A DNA stretch of 50,849 nt. Source: Moorena sp. SS36440bin_2 (GTDB lineage Bacteria; Cyanobacteriota; Cyanobacteriia; Cyanobacteriales; Coleofasciculaceae). Of this stretch, positions 44,101-50,849 are shown in pieces; within the stretch, counting starts at the first letter, position 1; every line of letters begins with the position of its first letter. The translations under genes and the position numbers were made by a program. The stretch covers positions 1 through 50,849 of the forward strand of contig WTKN01000382.1 of NCBI GenBank assembly GCA_011524395.1, written 5' to 3'. Under the pieces are notes generated by a model. That model did no database searches. It was not told the DNA's origin and was given only the letters and a program-made list of their open reading frames with translations.

Positions 44101-45455
44101 ATTCAGGGTTCTTTTCCCAAGACGGTGATCAAATCCTTACTGCTTCTGAAGATGGCACTGCCAAATTATGGGATAAGGATGGAAACTTAATTAAAACCTT
44201 AGCAGGACATTCCGAGGCAGTCAAAAAAGCCTTATTTTCCCCAGACGGTAATCACATTATTACCGTTAGTTATGATAATACTGCCAAAATTTGGGATTTG
44301 GATGGAAACGCGATCGCTAATTTAATCGATCATCAATTATCGGTTACTACTGCAGCGTTTGCTCCCCATGGAGACAAACTAATCACCGCCTCTGATGACT
44401 CTACAGTCAAGTTATGGGATATCACCCAACAACCCGTTAATTCTACTTTTAGACATTCAGCAGCTGTGAATTCTGCTGTGTTTTCTCCTGACGGCACAAA
44501 AATCTTGACAGCCACTACCGATAAAAACGCTTATTTATGGGATCTGAGCGGAAAATTGCTCAAGCAACTTCCTCATGGCTGTGATGTCTGGAATCACTGT
44601 TCTGTAAAAACAGCAGCTTTTTCCCCTAATGGAAATTATATTATCACGACTTCCGATGATGGCAAAACCCGGTTATGGAATGGAAAAGGCGATCGCCTGA
44701 TCATGGCTATTAATTTACATGATCACTATAATAACGTAACGATATTCGGTAGGAATGGTGCTAAATTTTCCAGCTTTTCCCAAGATGACCAGCAAATTCT
44801 GACTACCTCTTACGATCAAACTGCCAAGTTATGGAATTTTAGTGGCAGTGAACTGATAGAAATATCAGAATACAAAGGACACAAGGGGGTAGTTAATTCC
44901 GCTGCGCTATCTCCTAACCGCCAGCAAATCCTTACGGCTTCTAACGATAAACTGGCGAAGTTGTGGAACGTAAACGGAGAAATAATTACTGATTTTAAAG
45001 GACATACCGATGTTGTGAATTCCGCTGTCTTTTCCCCTGATGGTAAAACAATTCTCACTGCTTCAGAAGATCACACCATAAAGCTGTGGGATTTGAATGG
45101 AAACGAGATCCGAACCTTTGGAGGAGGTCGTGAGAAAGGACATAAGTTTGATGTTAATTCAGCGGTGTTTTCTGCCGATGGTAAAACAATTCTCTCTGCT
45201 TCTTCTGATAAAACTGCCAGGTTGTGGGATTTAAACGGTAGGTTAATCCTGGTGATGAGAGACAAGAATGCTGCTGTGAACTCCGCCGTCTTTTCTCCCG
45301 ATGGCACCAAAATCCTCACTGCTTCCAGCAATGGCACTGCCAGGGTGTGGCTCAAGCCCGAGGCTATATATGAGTGGTTGCAAACAGCTAAAATTTATGA
45401 GCTGTCACCAGGAGATCGGAAGGTATTTGGTTTAGAGGACAGGTATTCTAGATAA
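41187..45455 (+). CDS. triple-TIR, TM, WD40-repeat protein (copy 2)
   Basis: The 1422-residue paralogue of the protein at 34915 has the same order: three TIR domains (Glu at E78, E282, E484), coiled coil near 605-648, TM helix near 649-668, then WD40 repeats. I count fifteen WD signatures ending in LW/VW. Compared with copy 1 it has an extra loop after the fourth repeat (SCWHVHIKDYHC) and keeps a blade piece (IITTSDDGKTRLWNGK) that copy 1 lost. Its first 287 residues are identical to copy 1, whereas the rest differs at many sites. TIR domains of this kind can cleave NAD+ or make cyclic nucleotide signals (family knowledge). The WD40 part probably senses or scaffolds. The gene ends about 350 bp before the NHLP HlyD-like gene on the other strand. 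Confidence 0.93.
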   Translation: MKTFFDAFISYGRADSKVFATKLHQRLTELGFRIWFDQQDIPLGVDFQNQIDDGIEKSHNFLFILAPHSVKSAYCLKEIQLAVKLNKRIIPLLHVEPTDCWDKMHPIIQQINWVYFRDNTEDFETSLAGLLQVIHHQSDYVRQHTEILVKALEWSRHQKQTNYLLIGEERKQAQSWLKVRFDDQQPPCVPTDLQCELICESTKNSNNLLTHVLICYADQDKSVMEKIAKTLMRKSFTVWTNKTDIETGTPFQDVINQGIEGADNLVYLISPASVTSDYCQQEITHALVNNKRIIPLLIESTELEGIPPQIRALQFIDFTTYNNEVKYRIDADKLIKVLHQDEPYYEDHKRLLVKAIKWKNQNRNSSILLRGYNLRYYQNWLTLNQQRNSYPPLPLHHEFITESSHQIPSSSLEVFISYSRADSDFARKLNEALEMQGKSTWFDQESIPPGSDFKQEIYRGIENSDNFIFIISPRSVNSPYCADEVEYAQSLNKRFVTILHHEVAAKVLHPALARIQWIDFRNYRGDFYANFSELIRTLDTDRDHVHNHTKLSQRSLEWEKNYKSPDLLLRGIEFSIAQKWLLEATQDHKYPPPTPLQKEFIEASNNTIEAAKKAEKQRQAEILRLQEERTKEAKARLAEQKKRIRQQKLLIVGVIIALVAAVSTLILEIQEKKLAENNLKIAKAKHLLSEAKTFLKRHPTKALRIAEAAYKIDNTHQVPEVSQLLSIAYHSAIHRRFFFYSANMRHKRAVTSAVFSPDGSRILTASEDTTAKLWNIKGERISTLAGHSARVNSAVFSPDGNTIVTTSQDKTAKLWDKEGNLLNTLRGHDCVRNGQCQVNSAVFSPDGQTILTASDDNTAKLWDKQGQLIKTLTGHKDIVVSAIFSPDGNKILTTSRDKTAKLWDNDGNLITTLDQDSCWHVHIKDYHCGLTSAVFSPDGTKIITTSKDKTAKLWDHNGELINILKGHTGWVNSGFFSQDGDQILTASEDGTAKLWDKDGNLIKTLAGHSEAVKKALFSPDGNHIITVSYDNTAKIWDLDGNAIANLIDHQLSVTTAAFAPHGDKLITASDDSTVKLWDITQQPVNSTFRHSAAVNSAVFSPDGTKILTATTDKNAYLWDLSGKLLKQLPHGCDVWNHCSVKTAAFSPNGNYIITTSDDGKTRLWNGKGDRLIMAINLHDHYNNVTIFGRNGAKFSSFSQDDQQILTTSYDQTAKLWNFSGSELIEISEYKGHKGVVNSAALSPNRQQILTASNDKLAKLWNVNGEIITDFKGHTDVVNSAVFSPDGKTILTASEDHTIKLWDLNGNEIRTFGGGREKGHKFDVNSAVFSADGKTILSASSDKTARLWDLNGRLILVMRDKNAAVNSAVFSPDGTKILTASSNGTARVWLKPEAIYEWLQTAKIYELSPGDRKVFGLEDRYSR

Positions 45456-45802
45456 AATCCTAATTGATGTCAGATACCCTACTTGATTGACTTTTCTGGC
45501 TTCGTAGATTGGGTTGAAGATAGTGAAACCAAACCCTGGCAAGGGTTTTAGGTACAATCAAGGGTTTTAGGGATTTTTTCAGTCACTCAGGGCATCGGGG
45601 ACGCGCCCGGGAAACCCGAACGCGCCCCGCGTCGGCTGTGGCCTACGGCCACGCTACGCGAACGCATTCGAGAGCGTTGCAGGTTGGGGTACTTCACAGC
45701 TGATGCTGTTATAGAGCAATCCTAAATCAATTGAGAGAATCTTTGTTCCCTGTTCCCTGCTCCCTGCTCCCTGTTCCCAGATCCGCTGTTCCCTTTATAT
45801 AT
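45456..45802. other. intergenic region with a GC-rich repeat and heptamers
   Basis: This is where the unit 2 similarity ends. A caagggttttag repeat pair lies at 45540-45570. A GC-rich segment (acgcgcccgggaaacccgaa then cgcgccccgcg; ggccacgctacgcgaacgc) lies at 45600-45690. A ttccctg/ctccctg heptamer array lies at 45745-45795. No gene was found. It separates convergent genes, but no T-tract terminator was spotted. Confidence 0.7.
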
Positions 45803-47419
45803 TTAATAAATCCCAGACAATTGTCGCAAGATTGGTAAAACTAAGGTAATGGGGGTTTGCTCTTCAATGGTGACTTGTACTGTTACAGTGGTTCCTGAAG
45901 TCACTGTCAACGATGGTCCTTGAGAACAAGACCAAGCATAACCACTAGGAGTCGAGGAGTCAGCCTGTAACTTCCCATGGATTTCAATAACAGGTCTGAC
46001 TTTAGATGCCAAATTTTCAGCTATTGTAGAGTTTCCTATCAGTTTAGTTGCTCCTTGTTGAGTAATAGGAAAAGGAGATACTTCCGAGACAGTAGCAATA
46101 ATACTACCAAATTTTTCTCGGCGAACTGTATCAGGTGTAACATATATTTTCATACCAGGTTTGATCTTTTTACCCTGCCCAACAGGAAAGTAAGCAACGG
46201 TTGAGAGACTGTCTGATGAACTCTGTCTTTGAATCACTCCTAAAGAAAATCCTTTGTCAATAACAGACCCTTTACTAGCCGTTATGTTCAGAAAACACCC
46301 CGAATAAGGACTTTTGATAGCTTGATTATCATTATACTGTTTAGAAAGTTGGGCTATATCGTACTTAACCTGTTGAATTTCATTTTCTCTTTTGCTAGAA
46401 TCTTCTAAGTTTTGCTGTTCAATTTTTTTTCTTTCTGTAGCCAAGGTTTTTAGAGCCGTTTTTTGTTGAGCAACTTGATTCATATTTTTTAAGTATTTCT
46501 CTCTATTTTCAGTTCCATTAACTGTCAATTCTCTCAATTCAGCTTGATGCTTGGTAATGGTACTTAAGTTATCTAAATATTGCTGTTCGACTTCAGCTTC
46601 TTTAAGATCTAGCTGTTTGAGTTCAGCCTCTAGTTTAGATATATTTTGCAGATTTTGTTTATAAGATTGTTCCGCTTCTAATATTTGATCTAAAGAGATT
46701 GCTCCTGCTTGAACTAGTTGACGACGTTTTTCTACCCTATCTTTTAAGCTAGAACTGAGTTCCTTAAAATCGTTAAGTTGCTTAAAGATACTAACTCTTT
46801 GTTCTTTGATGGAATTAAGTCCTTTTTCTCTAAGTGTTGGGGTAATAGTTTTAAGATCGGTTATTTTTTGCTGAATGCTTTGTTTTTGCTGGTTTATAGC
46901 CTCTATTGCTTGATTATTGAGAACCAAATTTAAGCTTTCACTATTTTGTAGAGACTGTTCTAATGCCTCTTGTTTTTGCTGAAGGGACAACACTTCTAAA
47001 TTAGTTCGCTGTACCTGAAGAGTATTCGCTAATTGACTTTGTGATTGTAGTTGTGTTAATCTTTCTTTCTGTTGCTGAAGTTTCTGCTGAATATCAGACG
47101 GTTCAATTGTTGCTAACACGAAACCTCGGTCAACGCAGTCGCCTTCCTTGATATTGATCTGTTCTAACTGACCACTAACAGGAGACTGAACTTCAACGAC
47201 TTTGTGTGGATGAATTAGCACCCCTTTACTTTTAATAGTTAAGGGAAGTTTACCGACAACACTCCAAATAATGGTCAAGAACACTATTCCTGCCAAAGTA
47301 CATAAAGGAAGCCAGTCTTGACGGGAGACAACTTCCATAGCTTGGTCTAATTTTTCTGGGGAAGTTAAGTGTTCTACAGATTCTTCTCGGAATAGATTAG
47401 ATTTTTTTTTAGGTTTCAT
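45803..47419 (-). CDS. NHLP bacteriocin system HlyD-like secretion protein
   Basis: This is a periplasmic adaptor of about 538 residues. The N-terminus reads MKPKKKSNLFREESVEHLTSPEKLDQAMEVV, the usual opening of the NHLM/NHLP secretion protein family. It is followed by one TM helix (LPLCTLAGIVFLTIIWSVVG), a biotinyl-lipoyl-like domain (GVLIHPHKVVEVQSPVSGQLEQINIKEGD), and a long coiled coil (about 110-380). A beta-barrel part follows (SPYSGCFLNITASKGSVIDKG...). I moved the start from an upstream ATG to the ATG at 47419. The first 21 codons of the longer frame lie in repeat-like DNA and lack family similarity. It would link the ABC transporter to the outer membrane for export of a processed NHLP-leader peptide. 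The precursor gene is not in the window. Confidence 0.87.
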   Translation of the reverse strand: MKPKKKSNLFREESVEHLTSPEKLDQAMEVVSRQDWLPLCTLAGIVFLTIIWSVVGKLPLTIKSKGVLIHPHKVVEVQSPVSGQLEQINIKEGDCVDRGFVLATIEPSDIQQKLQQQKERLTQLQSQSQLANTLQVQRTNLEVLSLQQKQEALEQSLQNSESLNLVLNNQAIEAINQQKQSIQQKITDLKTITPTLREKGLNSIKEQRVSIFKQLNDFKELSSSLKDRVEKRRQLVQAGAISLDQILEAEQSYKQNLQNISKLEAELKQLDLKEAEVEQQYLDNLSTITKHQAELRELTVNGTENREKYLKNMNQVAQQKTALKTLATERKKIEQQNLEDSSKRENEIQQVKYDIAQLSKQYNDNQAIKSPYSGCFLNITASKGSVIDKGFSLGVIQRQSSSDSLSTVAYFPVGQGKKIKPGMKIYVTPDTVRREKFGSIIATVSEVSPFPITQQGATKLIGNSTIAENLASKVRPVIEIHGKLQADSSTPSGYAWSCSQGPSLTVTSGTTVTVQVTIEEQTPITLVLPILRQLSGIY

Positions 47420-47640
47420 AACAGTAATATAGTGTTGGTGTGCTATCTTGTATATAGCAGTTCTCATACTCATGAGCGACATTGCTTATCCCTTTAAGGC
47501 AAAAGGCAAAAGGCAAAAGGCAATAGTAAAGAGGGTTTTAAGCGATGCAGCAAGGGAATAGGGGAGGCAGTGTCAAATAATACTGTACCTCATAACTGCG
47601 ATAAACGCTATAATAGAGAAATAAACTGACAATTATAAAA
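47420..47640. repeat. repeat-bearing spacer between the NHLP export genes
   Basis: The octamer ggcaaaa(g) repeats at about 47505-47524. A partial copy of the palindromic element ends in tgtacctca (47584-47592), followed by ataaacgctataa. Two minus-strand export genes flank it, so the repeats may separate them into two transcripts. Confidence 0.6.
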
Positions 47641-47778
47641 ATGCTTGATTACTACTTTATTCTCCAAGTCTCATCAATGCTTAAACAGAATATTCGCTAT
47701 GCTATTGGTTTAACTATTATCTGTTTTATCGTACTAATTTTGTTATGGCTGCCAGACTTTTTAAAGAAAGAAGAGTAA
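47641..47778 (+). CDS. candidate 45-residue membrane protein
   Basis: A 45-codon frame encodes MLDYYFILQVSSMLKQ followed by one clear TM helix (YAIGLTIICFIVLILLWL) and a basic/acidic tail (PDFLKKEE). It is opposite in strand to, and nested between, the two NHLP export genes, 9 bp beyond the ABC gene's stop. No ribosome site is seen and no family is recognised. A hydrophobic run of AT-rich codons can arise by chance, so this is tentative. Confidence 0.3.
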   Translation: MLDYYFILQVSSMLKQNIRYAIGLTIICFIVLILLWLPDFLKKEE

Positions 47779-47787
47779 TAGAGAATT

Positions 47788-50682
47788 TTAGTCTAGTTGT
47801 CGAGCAACCAGTCGTGCAAACAACCCCTGTTCTTGACTGAGCTGTGCAAATGTTCCTGTCTGGACAATTCGTCCAGCTTCCAGTACATAAATTCGGTCTG
47901 CATTACGAATTGTACTAAGACGGTGGGCAATAACAATACGTGTTGCATGGAGTTGATCCAAGCTGTCAGTCACTATCTCTTGGGTGCGGTTATCAAGGGC
48001 ACTGGTGGCTTCATCCATCAGAATGATTTTTGGTTTATTGACCAAAGCACGAGCGATTAATAAACGCTGTCTTTGTCCTCCCGATAAGTTACTTCCTCCT
48101 TCACTAATAACGGTGTGCATTCCCATGGGCATTTTCTCAATATCTACGGCTAATCCAGCCATTCGTGCTGCTTCCCAGGCTACATCATGGGATACTAACG
48201 CACCACTAGTAATATTGTGAAAAATCGACCCTTGTTGAACGTGACCATTTTGTAGAACAACACCTAATTGGCGACGCAAAGCAGTAACATCCAACCCCGC
48301 TAAGTCTTGACCATCATAATAAATCGTTCCTGTGATGGGACTAGCAAATCCTAATAACAAACGAAAAAGGGTTGATTTTCCACTTCCACTAGGGCCAACA
48401 AGTGCAATAAACTCACCGGGATTAGCATGAATACTAATATCATCGATAATTAAAGGGCCATCTTCTCGATAACGAAAGCTGAGATGATCTAAAACAATAT
48501 GTCCGCTTAAACGACCCGGATCTTGCTGATTAATATCAGATTCTGGTTTTTCCTGTAAAATAGATTTTGCCCTTTCCCACATGGGTACAATTCCTAAAAT
48601 ATCTGTTAAGGTATTGCTCAAGCTTGTGACTCCCCCAATATAAGTTCCAAAGGCAACCTGAAACGCTAAAAAAGTACCCGCAGTCAGAGTGTTAGGGAGA
48701 TTCTTTTCTTGGTTGATTTGGATAAACAATAAGGTGAAACAGAACAGGATTACTGAGCTAATTAATGGTAAGGCTTCATTAAAGGTAGATAGACTATCAT
48801 TAATTCGTTGAATTCCTGCGGTTAACTTAGTTTTTTGACTGTATTTTTCCGCCCAAGCCCAAAAAGCACGTTCTTCAGCAGCAGCGACCCGAAGTTTAGC
48901 CACTCCATTAATCAGTTGTACTGTTAAACCATCAATTTCTCCATCAAGAGCCTCTTGTTTTCGCTCTTTGCGAACTAAAACAACACCAGAAACAACTGTG
49001 ACAATGACCGCAATTACAGATAGTCCTAAAGCAACTAGAGCAAGTTTAATACTATAAATAAACATTAATCCTAGATTCAAAAGAGCAAAAACACCACTGA
49101 GTAATGTGCGCTGAGTTGCCCCACTTAACAGATGATGAATTTCCCGTATTGCTAGGAGACGATTCACTAGATCTCCAGAGGTATATTGCTGAAAAAATGA
49201 CGGACTTAACTTAAGCAGTCGATCCCAAACCGCTAATTGTAAATTTCCATCAGCGACTGTTTCTAAACGCAAGGTCATAATTCCTTGGGAAAGTTGAAAA
49301 GCGGCTTGAGCAAACGCAGTAGCAAATAAGACTAACCCAATGTGCTTTAATAAGAGTAAATTACTGCCAGGAATGGCTTGATCCATTAACATGCCCGTGG
49401 CTTGGGGCACAACCATTCCTAAAAGAGTTGCTATAATACCGATCAGGGAAATTAATCCTAATTCTTTTTCATAGCCTGCTATACTAAATCTAAATAGTGC
49501 CCCGATGCCTTGAACAACAAGGGGCAAAGGACGGTAAAACATATAAGCTTGGGAGCTAATATGTTGAGCGACGTCCTGATTAACAGGGGTAGGAGTTTTT
49601 TTGATAGGATCAAATAATAGATAGATACTGTTTTTTTGGGGATTTGGTAATAAAGCAACAGGACAATTGTCTTGATTATAGCCAAGTAAGGGACCATGTT
49701 CTGAGAGCCACCAATCCCCCACTAATCTTACAGAACGAATACGGCATTGAGAGGCATAAGCGATAGCTTCTAAGGGATTAGCCAGCTTACTCATATCTTC
49801 TGATGCAGATGGCGGTTTAATGACAATTTGCATAGCACGGCCTACGGCACCCGCTGCAATTAATAGAGGTGTTCCTGATCCAAAAAAAACATCATAACCC
49901 GGTTTGAGAATTGAGGTTAATTTTCCTAATGCTGATTGAGTAACTTGGCTATTTAGTTGTTGTCTGGCTTGAAACCGTCTAAATTCGGCTTCTTTATCTT
50001 CAATAAATTTTTGGTTTAAATAGTAATAAAAATAGTTATGGAATAGGTCTAAGCTATGGGTAATTTGTTCTGCTTGTTCTATAGTATCAGTAGTAGTTAT
50101 TTTGAGTTGACTGGCATTTTCGGATTTTAACCACATCCTATTAGCCAGAGGAAATAGAGGAGAATTGATCTCTAAGGTTAACTCTGGCTTTCCTAAATAG
50201 TCAACTTCTCCTTCTCTAATCTCTACCCAAATAATTTGTTCACTAAAGGATTGAATTATTTGTTTATCTTCTAGGGAAAAGTATGAAGAAAAATCAGGAT
50301 TGATAATTTTGATTACATTATTTAAAGGCATCTGGTTAATACTTTTTCCTAAATGCCGGATCCAGCTTTCTAGGATTGCAATTGCTTTAGGCTCTTTTTG
50401 AGAGATTTGTTTAACCAAATCTTGTATGGCTACAGATTCTAATTCAGCGCCTTCTATGGCGACCGCTAAAAGGGCTTGACCAGAAGAATCTAAACAATGA
50501 CCAAATAAGCCCTGTCCTTTTTCTACAGTAAATAGATAATGACGATTTCCGTCTGGTTCATTATTCTTCATTTCTGTGGCAAATACAGAGACTTGTCCAG
50601 AAACCACCATCCAAACAATTTCAGGGTTATTAAGTATTAGTGGTTGATTACCTTGGATTTTGCGGGATTGTTGACTATACAT
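47788..50682 (-). CDS. NHLP bacteriocin export ABC transporter, permease/ATPase (TIGR03797 type)
   Basis: This is a fused ABC exporter of about 964 residues. Residues 1-190 are a non-catalytic region like a cyclic-nucleotide-binding fold, without a C39 peptidase. The TM domain covers about 390-690 (LGLISLIGIIATLLGMVVPQATG, LGLMFIYSIKLALVALGLSVIAVIVTVV). The ATPase has Walker A GPSGSGKST near 764-772, Q-loop VVLQNG, signature LSGGQRQR, Walker B IILMDEATSALD and switch His in IVIAHRLSTI. It matches the second ABC subunit (no peptidase) of NHLP-type RiPP export. I chose ATG 50680-50682. The longer frame's TTG start at 50712 lies in a dispersed repeat. Its peptidase-ABC partner would be expected just beyond the window. 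Confidence 0.92.
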   Translation of the reverse strand: MYSQQSRKIQGNQPLILNNPEIVWMVVSGQVSVFATEMKNNEPDGNRHYLFTVEKGQGLFGHCLDSSGQALLAVAIEGAELESVAIQDLVKQISQKEPKAIAILESWIRHLGKSINQMPLNNVIKIINPDFSSYFSLEDKQIIQSFSEQIIWVEIREGEVDYLGKPELTLEINSPLFPLANRMWLKSENASQLKITTTDTIEQAEQITHSLDLFHNYFYYYLNQKFIEDKEAEFRRFQARQQLNSQVTQSALGKLTSILKPGYDVFFGSGTPLLIAAGAVGRAMQIVIKPPSASEDMSKLANPLEAIAYASQCRIRSVRLVGDWWLSEHGPLLGYNQDNCPVALLPNPQKNSIYLLFDPIKKTPTPVNQDVAQHISSQAYMFYRPLPLVVQGIGALFRFSIAGYEKELGLISLIGIIATLLGMVVPQATGMLMDQAIPGSNLLLLKHIGLVLFATAFAQAAFQLSQGIMTLRLETVADGNLQLAVWDRLLKLSPSFFQQYTSGDLVNRLLAIREIHHLLSGATQRTLLSGVFALLNLGLMFIYSIKLALVALGLSVIAVIVTVVSGVVLVRKERKQEALDGEIDGLTVQLINGVAKLRVAAAEERAFWAWAEKYSQKTKLTAGIQRINDSLSTFNEALPLISSVILFCFTLLFIQINQEKNLPNTLTAGTFLAFQVAFGTYIGGVTSLSNTLTDILGIVPMWERAKSILQEKPESDINQQDPGRLSGHIVLDHLSFRYREDGPLIIDDISIHANPGEFIALVGPSGSGKSTLFRLLLGFASPITGTIYYDGQDLAGLDVTALRRQLGVVLQNGHVQQGSIFHNITSGALVSHDVAWEAARMAGLAVDIEKMPMGMHTVISEGGSNLSGGQRQRLLIARALVNKPKIILMDEATSALDNRTQEIVTDSLDQLHATRIVIAHRLSTIRNADRIYVLEAGRIVQTGTFAQLSQEQGLFARLVARQLD

Positions 50683-50702
50683 AACAGGGGTTTGCAATTG
50701 GG

Positions 50703-50849
50703 TGAGGTACAAATTATTGGGTTTTAGGGAGCAGGGAACAGGGAGCAGGGAACAGGGAACAGGGAACAGGGAACAGGGAGCAGGGAGCAGGGAGCAGGGA
50801 ACAGGGAACAGGGAACAGGGAACAGGGAACAGGGAACAGGGAACAGGGA
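50703..50849. repeat. gggaaca/gggagca heptamer array running off the window
   Basis: The palindromic element end tgaggtaca (50703-50711) is followed by ttttaggga and then at least seventeen gggaaca/gggagca heptamers up to the last base. The array continues outside the window. Confidence 0.93.

Larger units (their letters stand above)
39151..45455 (+). repeat. tandem segmental duplication, unit 2
   Basis: This is the second direct copy of the cassette, following the first after about 30 bp. It keeps the complete DUF4231-GH19 fusion gene and a TIR-WD40 gene with one more WD40 repeat. Similarity to unit 1 fades about 25 bp after the TIR-WD40 stop codon. Confidence 0.92.

Noticed and set aside
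47420-47482. ATG at 47482 as start of the HlyD-like gene
   Set aside because: The extra 21 residues lack family similarity and fall in repeat-like DNA; the family-type N-terminus begins at the ATG at 47419.
50683-50712. TTG start at 50712 for the NHLP ABC gene
   Set aside because: It lies in the end of a dispersed palindromic repeat; an ATG ten codons inside gives a normal N-terminus.
50724-50849. Repeat array at the window end as a possible CRISPR or assembly artefact
   Set aside because: Same heptamer family as many other arrays in the window, with gggaaca/gggagca variants; no spacers.

Overview
The window looks like chromosomal DNA of a filamentous, Moorena/Lyngbya-type cyanobacterium. 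This is an inference from several signs: many HIP1-type gcgatcgc sites, a GUN4 domain (a family of oxygenic phototrophs), XisH/XisI genes, a PEP-CTERM protein, NHLP-type peptide export genes, and intergenic regions packed with 7-bp tandem repeats (gggaaca, gggaatc, tgatagc, ggtcagc, tgacggc, ctcccta). No tRNA, rRNA, CRISPR array or phage module was recognised.

Layout. 0.4-1.0 kb: a Uma2-family nuclease gene. 1.3-8.8 kb: a three-gene cassette with a Clp_N-AAA ATPase, a giant Ser/Thr kinase-WD40-WD40-GUN4 protein and a second kinase, followed by an intact IS4-like element with a 9-bp target duplication. 10.2-18.9 kb: a surface-polymer type cluster of TPR-fused enzymes (sulfotransferase, methyltransferase-like, GT61-like glycosyltransferase), an RTX-repeat protein and a divergent GT2 glycosyltransferase. 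18.9-19.6 kb: xisI plus an xisH broken by one stop codon. 20-25 kb: small hypothetical genes, an SAH hydrolase-like protein, a TerB-like protein, a TnpB element abutting it, and a MITE whose ends match the IS4 element. 25-31.9 kb: cyclase-family hydrolase, GspE/PilB ATPase, a decayed PhoX/DUF839-like fragment, a PEP-CTERM protein, an endonuclease/exonuclease/phosphatase-fold protein and a pentapeptide-repeat protein. 32.1-33.2 kb: a secreted RNase A-like (CdiA-CT type) toxin and a candidate immunity protein. 33.5-45.5 kb: a tandem duplication of a two-gene cassette. 45.8-50.7 kb: the HlyD-like and ABC components of an NHLP bacteriocin export system. The precursor peptide and the peptidase-ABC partner are not in the window.

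The most interesting system is the duplicated cassette at 33.5-45.5 kb. Each unit encodes a two-TM DUF4231 (SLATT-type) protein followed by a 1400-residue protein with three TIR domains, one TM helix and 14-15 WD40 repeats. In the intact unit the two-TM protein is fused to a GH19 lysozyme/chitinase-like domain, so a predicted membrane effector and a wall hydrolase sit in one chain. All three TIR domains keep the candidate catalytic Glu. I infer a TIR-based defence or cell-suicide system. The second unit is decaying: it lost the GH19 domain through a nonsense codon, a MITE insertion whose empty site survives in the other copy, and deletions. The TIR genes themselves stay near-identical over their first 861 bp.

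The kinase/Clp/GUN4 cassette at 1.3-8.8 kb is a second candidate signalling or conflict system: its ATPase has lost both arginine-finger residues, and its large kinase carries two propellers and a porphyrin-binding-type domain.
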